Notes: generated from the sequence alone by a model not told the origin. DNA of 64,000 nucleotides from CAWCBG01 sp963793845 (GCA_963793845.1 CAWCBG010000014.1:1178001-1242000), one strand, 5' to 3'; counted from the first letter of the stretch, positions 41,919-53,130 are shown. A program made the numbers and translations.

Positions 41919-41941
41919 TCGAGTGCGAGAGTGCCCCGGTG

Positions 41942-42901
41942 ATGTTCGATCAATTCATGAAGAAGGCGGATGAGCTGCTGGCCAAAGGCGAACGATTTGC
42001 CATGGCCACGGTCGTGCGTTACCAGGCGCCCATCTCCAGCAAACCCGGCAACAAGGCCGTGGTTCTGGCCGATGGCACCCTGTGGGGCTGGATTGGCGGC
42101 GGCTGCACCCACCCAGTGGTGGTAAAAGAAGCGCTCAAGGCTTTGGCCGATGGCCAGTCACGCCTCATCCGCATCAGTCCATCGTCGTCGCCTGAAGAAG
42201 GCATCATCGACTACACCATGACCTGCCACAGTGGAGGCACCGTGGACATCTTCATCGAACCGGTCCTGCCCAAGCCGCAGGTCCTCATTCTTGGCCGCTC
42301 CCCGGTCGCCCGCACGCTAACGACGCTGGCAAAGGCGATCGGGTACGCAGTATCCATCGCGGCTCCGGAAGCGGATCGCGAGAGCTTCCCCGAGGCCGAT
42401 CATCTGCAGACGAGTCTGGATTTGAGACATCTCCGTATCACGCCGCAAACCTTGATAGTGGTCTCCACCCAGGGCGAGTCGGATGAAGATGCGCTGGAAG
42501 CCGCGGTTAACACCGCTGCTCCTTATGTAGCGTTTGTGGCCAGCAAGGCTAAGGCTGCGAAGGTCTTCGAGTATCTCAAAGGACAAGGCATCGCCGCGGA
42601 GAAGATCAGCCGTGTCCGAGCACCGGCGGGACTCGACATCCACGCTTCATCGCCGGAGGAGATTGCGGTCAGCATTCTCGCCGAAATAATCCAGGTCCGT
42701 AAAACCGCCAGGATCAACGCAGAGCCTGCGGCGGTGCTGCCCATGTTCACGAAGACCGCGAAGGATCCCATCTGCGGAATGACGGTTGATACCGCATCCG
42801 CGAAATACCGATCAGAGTTTGGCGGCACCGCCCATTATTTCTGCTGTCCCGGCTGTAAGCAGACATTTGATAAAGAGCCGGGCAAATATGTGCTCGTTTA
42901 G
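41942..42901 (+). CDS. coxF: XdhC/CoxF maturation factor with a C-terminal YHS domain
   Basis: 319 aa. Residues 1-~90 are the XdhC N-half (FAMATVVRYQAPISSKPGNK, LWGWIGGGCTHPVVVKEAL); ~100-260 are the Rossmann half (QVLILGRSPVARTLTTLAKA, TLIVVSTQGESDEDALEA, VRAPAGLDIHASSPEEIAVS). Residues ~272-319 are an added YHS metal-binding domain: KDPICGMTVDTASAKY, then HYFCCPGCKQTFDKEPGKYV, with Cys pairs as in YHS modules next to copper ATPases. The fusion suggests that Mo-cofactor sulfuration and copper handling are combined in one chaperone, which suits the Mo-Cu site of form I CoxL; this is inference. GTG at 41939 directly precedes the chosen ATG. It is the last gene of the cox run. Confidence 0.88.
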   Translation: MFDQFMKKADELLAKGERFAMATVVRYQAPISSKPGNKAVVLADGTLWGWIGGGCTHPVVVKEALKALADGQSRLIRISPSSSPEEGIIDYTMTCHSGGTVDIFIEPVLPKPQVLILGRSPVARTLTTLAKAIGYAVSIAAPEADRESFPEADHLQTSLDLRHLRITPQTLIVVSTQGESDEDALEAAVNTAAPYVAFVASKAKAAKVFEYLKGQGIAAEKISRVRAPAGLDIHASSPEEIAVSILAEIIQVRKTARINAEPAAVLPMFTKTAKDPICGMTVDTASAKYRSEFGGTAHYFCCPGCKQTFDKEPGKYVLV

Positions 42902-43126
42902 AGATTTCCCGCTGCCCGTAGGAGTTCCTCAGCATGCTCGCCTACTGCCGGCGACGACATGATTTCGCAACGCTTACGTCGCAAACCCGGCTGAGTTAGA
43001 CCCTGAATTTATCGGTAGTACGATCTAAAGTATGGCTCTGCTGAGGTCAGCCTTTACAGACTGCGGCAGAAGTAGATGTGACCGGTTAGTCCCGCTCCGC
43101 AAGCTTCCGCTCGGCGTAACTTTGAG

Positions 43127-46100
43127 ATGAATATCTCAGACTCAGCCATCGAACGTCCGGTCGCTACGACCCTTCTCACCATCGCGCTGTTGCTGGCAGG
43201 CCTCCTGGCCTTTTTGAATTTGCCTGTATCTCCTCTTCCCGAGGTCGATTTTCCGGTGATCGCGGTGGGCGCGTCGCTACCCGGAGCCAGCCCGGAGACC
43301 ATGGCCTCTTCTGTGGCTACCCCGCTGGAGCGTCAGTTCGGACGCATTGCCGGGGTGAACGAAATGACGTCGGTGAGCCAGCTCGGATCTACCGGCATCA
43401 CTCTGCAATTTGATCTGGATCGCGACATCAATGGGGCAGCGCGCGATGTGCAGGCGGCGATCAATGCAGCCCGCGCTTATCTGCCCTCCGACATGCCGAC
43501 CAATCCCTGGTACTACAAGGTCAATCCGGCGGATTCGCCGATCCTGATTCTTGCCATGACCTCGGATGCCCTGACGCAAGATCAGATCTACGACGCGGCA
43601 GACTCCGTAATCAGTCAGAAACTCTCGCAAGTGCCTGGTGTCGGACAGGTATTCATAGGCGGGTCGTCGCAACCTGCGGTTCGCATCGAAGCGAACCCAA
43701 CCATTCTGAACAAGCTTGGCCTGGGTCTGGAAGCGGTGCGAGCCGCCGTGGGCGTGGAGAATACAAATCTTGCCAAGGGCAGCATCGAGAATGACCGGAA
43801 GACGTGGCTCATTACCGCCAATGATCAGCTGAAGAGCGCGAAACAATACCGGCCGATCATCATTGCTTACCGTAATGGCGCTCCGGTACGGCTCGGTGAC
43901 GTTGCCGATGTCGAAGATTCCTACTCGAACGTTTACAACGCCGGCAGTTTCAACGGGAAGCCTAGCGTGCTGGTGTTCATTTTCCGCCAGCCGGGTGCCA
44001 ACATTATCAAGACGGTGGATCGGGCCAAGGCCGCTCTCCCCTTCCTGAAGGCGTCGTTACCGGCTTCGATCAACGTGCAAATTGAAAATGATCGAACCAA
44101 GACGGTGCGTGCCTCGGTCGCCGACGTTGAAATCACACTGGGTATCTCGGTATTTTTGGTCATCTTGGTCGTTTTCATCTTCCTGCGGGAGATCCGCGCC
44201 ACGCTAATCCCCGGCGTCGCCGTTCCCGTCTCCATCGCGGGAACTTTCGCCATCCTGTTTGTCGGAGGCTATTCGCTGGATAACCTCTCCCTGATGGCGC
44301 TCACCATCTCGACCGGGTTCGTGGTAGACGATGCCATTGTCGTAATTGAGAACGTCATGCGTCATATCGAGGCGGGACTGAATCCTTATGACGCTGCGGT
44401 TCTGGGCTCACGAGAGATCGGCTTCACCGTGCTCTCCATGAGCTTGTCTCTGATGGCAGTGTTCATCCCGATCTGGTTGATGGGTGGCATCGTGGGTCGG
44501 CTCTTTCATGAGTTTGCGGTTGCCATCAGCACTGCTATCGCGGTGTCTTTGATCGCCTCGCTGACCACCACTCCCATGCTATGTGCCCGTTTCTTGAAGT
44601 CTCACGACCTCCAGAAGCACGGCACGTGGTATCGCATGAGCGAGCGCGGATTCGAATGGATGAACTCCACCTATCGCGTTTCTCTAGCATGGGTGCTGCG
44701 TCACCAGGGACTCATTTTCGGCCTCACGGTGTTGACGCTGGCTGTGAACGTGGCGCTGTTTGTCTACATCCCCAAGGGCTTTTTCCCTCAACAGGACATC
44801 GGCCGCCTTAGCGGAACCATCATGGGCGACCAGGACATCTCCTTCGCTGCCATGAAGGACAAAACCCAAAAACTGGCGCACATCGTACAGAACGATAGCG
44901 CGGTGGACACCGTAGTGGCTTACGTGGGCGGTGGGTCGCAGAACACAGGGCGCATGTACATCGGTCTGAAGCCTCTTAGCGAGCGCAATGAAACCGCCGA
45001 CCAGGTGATTGATCGTCTACGAGACAAGCTTTCGGAGGTGCCCGGCGTTACGTTGTACCTTACAGCATCGCAGGACTTGCGGATTGGTGGCCGCCACTCC
45101 AATGCCCAATACCAGTACACCCTAAGCGGACTGGAACTGAACGACCTTTACACGTGGGCGCCAAGGTTTCTGGACGCCTTGCGAGAACTGCCGCAATTGC
45201 GCGACGTGAACAGCGACCAGCAGATTCACGGCCTGGAGGCGAACGTCATCATCGACCGGGATACCGCGGCACGTCTGGGTATCACGCCGTTGGAGATTGA
45301 TGAGGCACTCTACGATGCCTTTGGCCAGCGCCAGATCTCCACGATTTACCGCAAGCTGAATCAGTACCACGTCGTGCTTGAGGTTGATCCCCGGTTCAAG
45401 AACGATCCCGATTCGCTCAAGAGCGTCTATGTCATCGCGAATGGCAACGAAGTTCCGCTTGCCGCGTTTGTGCACTTCGGCAAATCGAACACCGCTCTGG
45501 CGGTCAACCACCAGGGACAATTTCCCGCCGTGACGATTTCGTTCAATCTTGCTCCCGGAGTTGCGCTGGGCGACGCCACTCGCGCCATTCAAGAGACCGA
45601 GCAGCACTTGCGTCTGCCGGCATCGATCCATGGCAGCTTTGCCGGGTCGGCAGCCGCTTTCCAGGACTCGTTATCCAGCGAACCATTGCTGATCCTGGCT
45701 GCGCTGCTCGCGGTGTACGTCGTCCTGGGCATTCTTTATGAGAGCTACATCCATCCCATCACCATCCTCTCTACCTTGCCCTCCGCGGGGACGGGAGCTC
45801 TGCTGGCGCTCCTGATCTTCCGCATGGATCTGGATGTTATTTCTCTGATTGGCATCATCTTGCTGATCGGGATCGTTAAGAAGAACGCCATCATGATGAT
45901 CGACTTCGCTCTCGAGCAAGAGCGGCAGGGGAAGAGCTCCGAAGATGCGATTCATGAGGCAGCGTTACTGCGCTTCCGGCCCATCATGATGACCACCGCG
46001 GCAGCCATGCTGGGAGCTTTGCCCCTCGCCCTGGGCCGGGGGATGGGTTCGGAGTTGCGTCGACCGCTGGGTGTGGCGATCATCGGCGGTCTTATCGTCA

Positions 46101-46234
46101 GTCAAATGCTCACCCTCTACACCACGCCTGTCGTCTACATCTATCTCGACCGGCTGCAGAGCTGGCTGCTATCGCACGTGTCTTGGCGATATGGGAAGCA
46201 CAGCCAGGAGGGAGTTCCGGTTCTTATCGACTGA
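43127..46234 (+). CDS. RND efflux permease (HAE1 family, MdtB/AcrB-like)
   Basis: 1,035 residues, full length for AcrB/MdtB-type proton-driven exporters in the inner membrane. It opens with MNISDSAIERPVATTLLTIA, the usual cytoplasmic start and TM1. TM4 carries the proton-relay pair in STGFVVDDAIVVIENVMRHI and TM10 has the lysine in LLIGIVKKNAIMMIDFALEQ. A porter-domain motif is VPGVGQVFIGGSSQPAVRIE. No periplasmic adaptor or TolC-like gene lies in the window, so it must pair with proteins encoded elsewhere. The 225-bp upstream gap (42902-43126) holds no gene and likely its promoter. Substrates could be drugs, bile-salt-like compounds or lipids. Confidence 0.93.
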   Translation: MNISDSAIERPVATTLLTIALLLAGLLAFLNLPVSPLPEVDFPVIAVGASLPGASPETMASSVATPLERQFGRIAGVNEMTSVSQLGSTGITLQFDLDRDINGAARDVQAAINAARAYLPSDMPTNPWYYKVNPADSPILILAMTSDALTQDQIYDAADSVISQKLSQVPGVGQVFIGGSSQPAVRIEANPTILNKLGLGLEAVRAAVGVENTNLAKGSIENDRKTWLITANDQLKSAKQYRPIIIAYRNGAPVRLGDVADVEDSYSNVYNAGSFNGKPSVLVFIFRQPGANIIKTVDRAKAALPFLKASLPASINVQIENDRTKTVRASVADVEITLGISVFLVILVVFIFLREIRATLIPGVAVPVSIAGTFAILFVGGYSLDNLSLMALTISTGFVVDDAIVVIENVMRHIEAGLNPYDAAVLGSREIGFTVLSMSLSLMAVFIPIWLMGGIVGRLFHEFAVAISTAIAVSLIASLTTTPMLCARFLKSHDLQKHGTWYRMSERGFEWMNSTYRVSLAWVLRHQGLIFGLTVLTLAVNVALFVYIPKGFFPQQDIGRLSGTIMGDQDISFAAMKDKTQKLAHIVQNDSAVDTVVAYVGGGSQNTGRMYIGLKPLSERNETADQVIDRLRDKLSEVPGVTLYLTASQDLRIGGRHSNAQYQYTLSGLELNDLYTWAPRFLDALRELPQLRDVNSDQQIHGLEANVIIDRDTAARLGITPLEIDEALYDAFGQRQISTIYRKLNQYHVVLEVDPRFKNDPDSLKSVYVIANGNEVPLAAFVHFGKSNTALAVNHQGQFPAVTISFNLAPGVALGDATRAIQETEQHLRLPASIHGSFAGSAAAFQDSLSSEPLLILAALLAVYVVLGILYESYIHPITILSTLPSAGTGALLALLIFRMDLDVISLIGIILLIGIVKKNAIMMIDFALEQERQGKSSEDAIHEAALLRFRPIMMTTAAAMLGALPLALGRGMGSELRRPLGVAIIGGLIVSQMLTLYTTPVVYIYLDRLQSWLLSHVSWRYGKHSQEGVPVLID

Positions 46235-46253
46235 AATGACTTCCATCGTTCTA

Positions 46254-47936
46254 TCATTTGGCTGTGCCGGGGGTCGCACTCGACGTCGCATTGTGATGCT
46301 CCTCGTACATCCAGGTAGAGTGGTCGAGAATCTGCGTGGGCTGCACGTTCCACAACCATCGGTACTCCGCCGGATCGTCCAGTACCTGGCCTGACAGGCA
46401 GCTTGCTCCAACGGCAAGCGTACCGTTCACATGCTGGTCTAGGAGGTAACGGCGCAGCCTGCACGCCATACAGCGCCGGATCGACTGAGCCGAAGTATGC
46501 CACGATGAATCGTCTCTCCCGAATGCTGCCGCTCGTACTTGCGCAGCTCGATCAGTCCCTGTCCCCAGTCCAGATTGCTATCGGTGAGCAGCCGCCAGCT
46601 ATTTTGCGGCCGCACGAAGATATTGAAGTACGACAGATAATCCGGTGCGTAGCGTAAGGCATCGGCGGCGTTCAGGGCCAGCGCCAGCAGCACGACCGCC
46701 ATCCAGGCGCGGCGCTTTCTCGCATGCTCCCACACTCCTCCCGCAATCAACAACGCGAAAGGATAGAGCGGGAGAATGTGCCGCTCGCCGATGTCGTATT
46801 TTGATTGCAGCGCAAACAGCAGGTACACCACGGCGAACAGGCTCATCACCAGCAGATCGCTGGGGGAGCGGCACGTCTTGCGCACGCCCAGCAGCAGGCT
46901 CGCGAACAACAGCACCAGAAAGATGGTGGGCCACTTCAGGGCGATGGCGACTGGATAGTACAACTTGATTCCGCCCTTGGGATAGATCTTTCCCAGGAAC
47001 CACGATGGCCGTCCGCGGCGGTTGCTCAGCGCGACTTCGCGCAGACCCTCGACAAACTCGCCCGCCGGTACGACGAGCGACAGGTGCATCTTCGACTTGG
47101 TCGCGAAAACCCTTACGGGACGGTTCGGATAGGTAGCCACCACCTGGCCTTCGCCGACTGTCAGGTGCGACACGTGGAAGAAATATCCCGCCCACAGCGT
47201 CGCGAGCGCTATCGCCAGCGTCGCAAACATCGCGCTTCCAGTTCCACTGGCGCGGCTTAAGCCATTCCGATGGCCCCAGCACCAGCATGAGCGCCAGTGC
47301 GAGCGCGACCATCGGCGGAGCATAAAACTTGGCCAATAGCAGTCCGCCGAGCACCAGGCCCAGCAGCACGGTCTGTCCGGCCGTCTGGTTCCTGCGCCAG
47401 CGCACAAGCTGAAACGCTGCGAGGAAGATGAAAAGCGTTCCGATGCCGTCCGTGGTTGCGACTGAGAAGTGGGCTATCAGCGACGGCGTGAATGCGAACA
47501 GCGCAAGCGCGACATTAGCCGCGCCTTCGGAGAACAGCCTGCGTGCCGCGAACCACAGGGCCAGTCCCAACGCTATGCCCAGCAGCGTATTCATGGGACG
47601 CGTGTGCCAGGCAATCCACTCCGGCCCGGGCTGCATGGCCGTTACCAGGAAGCCGGTGGGCAGTTGCTGCCAGACGAAATCGGTTCGAGCGCGCGCCAGC
47701 GGCAGGCTCAGCCACAGCCGTCCCAGCGGCGGATGATCGTTCCAGTGCTCGAATTTGCCGTGCTGCCAGGCTTCCACACCGGCGATAATGTGTGCCGGTT
47801 CGTCATAGGTGAGCGACTGCGTGCCGATGAACCACAGCGATTGCAAGGCAAAGAGCAGCAGAAGGACGGCAGGGATTAACCCGCGTGAGATTAGCCGCGG
47901 TGGCGAGCCTTCTGACTGTGGAGTTATTTGCACCAC
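46254..47936 (-). CDS. Membrane glycosyltransferase (GT39/ArnT-like), three frame breaks
   Basis: Starts at GTG 47936: cytoplasmic head, then TM1 (AVLLLLFALQSLWFI) and the catalytic-type loop GTQSLTYDEPAHIIAGVEAW (Asp-Glu), GKFEHWNDHPPLGRLW, followed by many membrane spans, as in lipid-linked sugar transferases of the GT39/GT83 type. The frame breaks at about 47231 (WNWK to AMFATLAIALATLWAG), at about 46500 (GETIH to VAYFGSVDPALYGVQA) and at about 46455 (to YLLDQHVNGTLAVGASCLSG). Removing one base at each gives 559 codons ending in TQILDHSTWMYEEHHN... Open segments as they stand: 47936-46599, 47407-46439, 46503-46141 and 46469-46254. Either consensus errors or a dead gene. Acceptor and sugar are unknown. 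It converges with the RND gene. Confidence 0.72.
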
Positions 47937-48002
47937 ACTGACAATATAGGAGTGCAGAAGGCGGACTCAACTCCGCTCAGTCGAAGGCCAGATCGAGCGC
48001 CC

Positions 48003-48407
48003 TCAGCGCTTGGAACCCTCGCTCTTCTTTTCCGTCTTGATAACCATCGAGTGCCGCACGGGCACGATCGCGCCTCGCGTGGGATCGGCGTGCTGCGCGC
48101 GGGTCATGACCTCATTGCGCACGTAGGCGACGAAGTCCGACATCTGGCGCTGCATCTCTTCCATGCGCTCGCGCATTTGCAGGATGATGGCAATACCGGA
48201 GATGTTCACCCCCAAGTCACGCGCCATCGAGAGAATCAGTTCCAGGCGCTCCAGATCTTCATCGGTGTAAAGGCGGGTATTGCCCTCGGTTCGCGACGGC
48301 TTCAGCAGTCCTTCACGTTCGTACAAGCGCAAGGTCTGCGGGTGGATGTCGTACATCTCCGCTACGGCGCTGATCATGTACGCGCCCTGCTTCTTACGCT
48401 TGGCCAT
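48003..48407 (-). CDS. hspR: HspR, MerR-family heat-shock repressor
   Basis: 134 aa. The winged helix-turn-helix is at the N-terminus: AYMISAVAEMYDIHPQTLRL, YEREGLLKPSRTEGNTRLYT, then DLERLELILSMARDLGVNIS and a coiled coil (ILQMRERMEEMQRQMSDFVA). This is the HspR pattern, including the HPQTLRLYEREGLL helix. HspR binds HAIR inverted repeats upstream of dnaK and is helped by DnaK as co-repressor in Streptomyces (known). A HAIR-like site does overlap the dnaK promoter here (53225-53245). It lies at the end of the chaperone block and overlaps the preceding GNAT gene by 14 bp. Confidence 0.93.
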   Translation of the reverse strand: MAKRKKQGAYMISAVAEMYDIHPQTLRLYEREGLLKPSRTEGNTRLYTDEDLERLELILSMARDLGVNISGIAIILQMRERMEEMQRQMSDFVAYVRNEVMTRAQHADPTRGAIVPVRHSMVIKTEKKSEGSKR

Positions 48408-48943
48408 AATCCTCCCGCTTCATCGCATACACCAGGTGCGGCAGTCCAAAATATGTGATCTTGCGCTCGATCTTCATGCCATTCCGTTCAGCGACGCGCC
48501 GTGATGGTAGATTCTCCGGCCGGATCAGCGAAATCACCTTCGGCGCCTTGAGCGCCTGAAAAGCATGCTGCATACAAGCCCTCGCCGCCTCCGTCGCATA
48601 ACCGTGGCCCCACTGATCCCGCCGCAGATGATAGCCGACCTCAAACTCGGGTCCGCCCTCAATCTCCTGCGTCACCAGGCCGCAATCGCCGATCACCTCG
48701 CCAGACTCTTTTAGGACTATGGCGTAAAGACCGTGACCGTGTTCCGTATAGCGCTTCAAGTTGCGCTCAATCCACTCTTCTGCGTCTTTGCGTGCAAATG
48801 TTCGCGGATAATACTGCATGGCCACCGGATCGCCAATCACTGCAAAGATCGCGTCCTACATCGCCAGGACTCAGCCGGCGCAGGATGAGGCGCGGCGTTT
48901 CCAGAACGATGTCCGCGGCCGCATTGTGAGTGACATTTGCCAT
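48394..48943 (-). CDS. GNAT acetyltransferase (RimJ/RimL-like), frameshifted
   Basis: ATG at 48943 starts MANVTHNAAADIVLETPRLI, then LRRLSPGDVG, the standard RimJ/RimL N-terminus. The frame then breaks: the continuation AIFAVIGDPVAMQYYPR is one base out, and removing a G from GGACG at about 48855 gives DVDAIFAVIGDPVAM and a 182-aa protein. The acetyl-CoA loop is HLRRDQWGHGYATEAARACM and the fold ends with LIRPENLPSRRVAERNGMKI. It probably acetylates small molecules or ribosomal/other protein N-termini; the substrate is unknown. As sequenced, only residues from about 48840 onward would be open. The stop overlaps the start of hspR, so both are likely on one transcript. Confidence 0.78.
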
Positions 48944-49418
48944 CCCAAAACCTTAAAGGCAACCCGCCTTCAGAGGGCCTGCAAGCAGGGAACCGTAAAG
49001 CCCGTTTGATCTGTCATCTCGAGCAGGACCGCACGGCCCCGTTTGATTTGCCATCCCGAGTGGGACGGTAAAGCCCTTTTGATTTGTCATCCCGAGCAGC
49101 TTCAGCTGCGAGGGATCTGCGGTTCCACAGTTCCCGCGAAACCCCTGCGGTCCCTACGGGACTTTCGGACCCTTTTATATCCGCCCACCCAGCGCTGAAG
49201 CGCTGGACCATGATCTTTCGTCCCACTGCGGGGACTCGACTAATCCACCGCTGTCATCCCGAGCGGAGCGAGGGATCTGCTGTTGTGTCCAAGCTTGACC
49301 TCCATCCGGGAAAAGCAGATGCCTCGCTGCGCTCGTCATGACAATTCGGTGAGAGATAATTGCTAATTGCTAATCGCTAATTGCTAATCGCTAATTGCTA
49401 GTTGCTAATTGCTTCCCC
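48944..49418. repeat. Intergenic repeat cluster (TGTCATYCCGAG palindromic elements)
   Basis: No gene is present. Three related units share AAAGCCC(G/T)TTTGAT or CCCGTTTGATTT followed by TG(T/C)CATCYCGAG: 48996-49025, 49037-49066 and 49070-49120. The last also has GCAGCTTCAGCTGC and ends GCGAGGGATCTGC. A fourth, TGTCATCCCGAGCGGAGCGA to GATCTGC, is at 49251-49280. AGCGCTGAAGCGCT at about 49190-49204 is another palindrome. These belong to the dispersed short repeats typical of Acidobacteriota (memory-based). Confidence 0.7.
49361..49412. repeat. Heptamer tandem repeat TGCTAAT, about 7.4 copies
   Basis: Period-7 array with units TGCTAAT, TGCTAAT, CGCTAAT, TGCTAAT, CGCTAAT, TGCTAGT, TGCTAAT, TGC. 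It ends 6 bp from the dnaJ stop codon. Confidence 0.9.
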
Positions 49419-50661
49419 TCACACCTTCTTCCACAACTCTTCCCGCGGATCTTCCGGATTCAGCTTGGCCAACTCGCGCAATATCTCCTTCGACTTCTCA
49501 TCGCTGACCTTGGGCGTGAAAGTCTGAATCTCTACGATCTCGTCGCCGCGCACCCCTTCCTTCGATGCCGAGGGAACGCCCTTCTCGCGCAGCCGCAGTT
49601 TCTGGCCGCACTGTGTACCTGGAGGAATCCGCAGCAACGCACGGCCATCGATGGTCGGAACTTCCACTTTACCGCCCAGCGCCGCCTCGCTGAAGGTGAT
49701 GGGCACCGTCAGATGAATGTCATCGCCCTCGCGCTTGAACACTGGATGCTCGCCGACCCGCACGATGATGTACAGATCGCCCGCCGGCGCTCCCATGGTT
49801 CCGGCATTGCCCCGGCCGGCCAGCCGGATGCGTTGACCATCGCGCGTGCCCGCCTTGATGCGCACCTCCAGGGTCTCGGTATGCTCCACCCGTCCGTCGC
49901 CGTGACATACCGGGCACAACGATGCGATCTTTGCCGCTACCGCCGCAGCGAGGGCACGGCATGTTGAACTTCATACTGCCGCTCTTCTGGGTGATCTGGC
50001 CCTTGCCGTGGCACTCAGGACAGACGCCGGGCTTCTCGATGTAGCCTTGTCCGTGACAATTTGTGCAGACCTCGAGGTGCGGGATGTTGAGCTTCATCAC
50101 CGTGCCCTTGATCGCCTGCCAGAAGCCGACATTCACCTGGTACTCGAGATCGCTTCCCGGTTCGGCATGCTGCACCGCCTCGGCTGGTGCGCCACCGCCT
50201 CCGAAGATGCTGGAGAAGATGTCGCGGAATCCACCGCCCCCGCCGGCTCTACGGCCCGCGGCGCCTGCGCCTTCGGAGAAATCATTGAAGTCGAATCCAC
50301 CGAAATCGAAAGGAACTTCCTGCGTAGTTGTAGTTTGGCTGCTCCGCGAGCCGGGGCCTCCGAAGCCGCCCGCACCAAAGCCTCCACCGCGGGCATAGGC
50401 CTCGGCCGCCGCGGGATCGATGTTGTCGGAGTAGAAGCCTAGCTGGTCGTAAATCTTGCGCTTCTTGGGATCGCTGAGGACATCGTTCGCCTCGGACAGC
50501 GACTTGAATTTTTCTTCGGCCGTCTTGTCACCGGGGTTCACGTCGGGGTGATACTTGCGCGCAAGTTTGCGGAATGCCTTGCGGATCTCGTCCGCCGACG
50601 CCGTTTTCTTGACCCCGAGGGTGCCGTAATAGTCTTTGTCTTTATTGGTCGTGGTTGCCAT
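49419..50661 (-). CDS. dnaJ: Chaperone DnaJ (Hsp40), frameshifted in the zinc-finger region
   Basis: ATG at 50661. The J domain is DYYGTLGVKKTASADEIRKA with KYHPDVNPGD (HPD stimulates DnaK ATPase). A Gly/Phe-rich region (RGGGFGAGGFGGPG, GGGGFRDIFSSIFGGGG) follows, then four CxxCxGxG zinc motifs: CTNCHGQG, CPECHGKG, CPRCGGSG, CPVCHGDG. The frame breaks between the third and fourth motif: removing one T from GTTGTGC at about 49918 joins SGKDRIV to CPVCHGDGRVEHTETLEV. The client-binding C-domains then run to TGA at 49419, total 413 aa. As sequenced the parts are 50661-49720 and 49919-49419. A functional dnaJ is expected, so an error is likely. No Shine-Dalgarno site is visible; the upstream bases are a heptamer repeat. 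Confidence 0.9.
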
Positions 50662-50673
50662 AGTAGCTACTAG

Positions 50674-50697
50674 TCGTCAGCTATCAGCTATCAGTCA
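50674..50697. repeat. Heptamer repeat (TCAGCTA) just upstream of dnaJ
   Basis: TCAGCTA-TCAGCTA-TCAGTCA, period 7, occupies the place where a dnaJ ribosome site would be expected. It is similar in unit to the arrays at 51072-51093 and 51168-51200. Confidence 0.7.
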
Positions 50698-50741
50698 AAA
50701 CGCTATTTGCTGTTCGCCTTTCGCTCGTCTACTCTAATGAA

Positions 50742-50780
50742 CTGTCATCCCGAGCGGAGCGCAGCGGAGTCGAGGGACCC
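50742..50780 (+). repeat. TGTCATCCCGAG dispersed repeat
   Basis: TGTCATCCCGAGCGGAGCG followed by CAGCGGAGTCGAGGGACCC. Same family as the copies at 49081-49120 and 49251-49280 and the one inside rlmN. It lies in the 179-bp gap between dnaJ and the small orf. Confidence 0.75.
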
Positions 50781-50840
50781 CTATTTTGTCAACAAACCTC
50801 CGCATCGATACTATCCACTATCCACCAACAACTATCCACT

Positions 50841-51029
50841 TCAGTTAACGCTGGCCTGTCCTTCGTCCCCGCTGGGAACGACGAGGTTGAATGTCATTCC
50901 GATATCGGCATCCGAGAGCACGGGGATTGCCTTCACTCCGCCATCGATTCGCGGCGTCAACAGATACCACCGCCCTTCGTTGGGGTTGAAGCTCAACAGA
51001 TAGGACTGACCTTTTACTTCGAATCGCAA
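50841..51029 (-). CDS. Small conserved-looking protein between dnaK and dnaJ
   Basis: 62 aa if started at TTG 51029 (MRFEVKGQSYLLSFNPNEGR, then WYLLTPRIDGGVKAIPVLSD and a short acidic tail); ATG at 51074 would add 15 mostly basic residues but lies inside a heptamer repeat and has no ribosome site, whereas AAAGGTAG lies a few bases before the TTG. Alternating hydrophobic/charged strands suggest a small beta-fold. I do not recognise a domain. It sits on the same strand as dnaK and dnaJ and would be induced with them, so a chaperone-accessory role is possible but untested. Confidence 0.6.
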   Translation of the reverse strand: MRFEVKGQSYLLSFNPNEGRWYLLTPRIDGGVKAIPVLSDADIGMTFNLVVPSGDEGQASVN

Positions 51030-51071
51030 ATTTCTACCTTTAAACCTTTCCTCGCGGCGAAAGCCGTCGGC

Positions 51072-51093
51072 CATCAGCTGTCAGCCTTCAGCC
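51072..51093. repeat. Heptamer repeat (ATCAGCT-type)
   Basis: ATCAGCT-GTCAGCC-TTCAGCC, period 7, at the 5' end of the small gene in the dnaK block. Confidence 0.6.
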
Positions 51094-51132
51094 TAGTTGT
51101 TGCGTTCTTCGCTTTTCACCATTCGCTGGGAC

Positions 51133-51169
51133 CCAAGGCAAAGGGGCGTTCATCACGCCCCCGCCTTGG
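51133..51169 (-). terminator. Strong two-part stem-loop downstream of dnaK
   Basis: CCAAGGC (51133-51139) pairs with GCCTTGG (51163-51169), and inside it GGGGCGT (51143-51149) pairs with ACGCCCC (51155-51161) around a 5-nt loop, with an AAA/C internal bulge. There is no T run on the minus strand, so it is more likely an mRNA processing or stabilising hairpin that sets the dnaK to dnaJ ratio than a complete terminator. Confidence 0.55.
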
Positions 51170-51198
51170 CTGATAGCTGACAGCTAACGGCTGAAAGC

Positions 51199-51200
<2 letters not shown>
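51168..51200. repeat. Heptamer repeat (GCTGATA-type) abutting the dnaK stop
   Basis: GCTGATA-GCTGACA-GCTAACG-GCTGAAA-GCTT, period 7; the last bases run into the dnaK TAA (51199-51201). Complementary in unit to the TCAGCTA array upstream of dnaJ. Confidence 0.65.
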
Positions 51201-53130
<1,930 letters not shown>

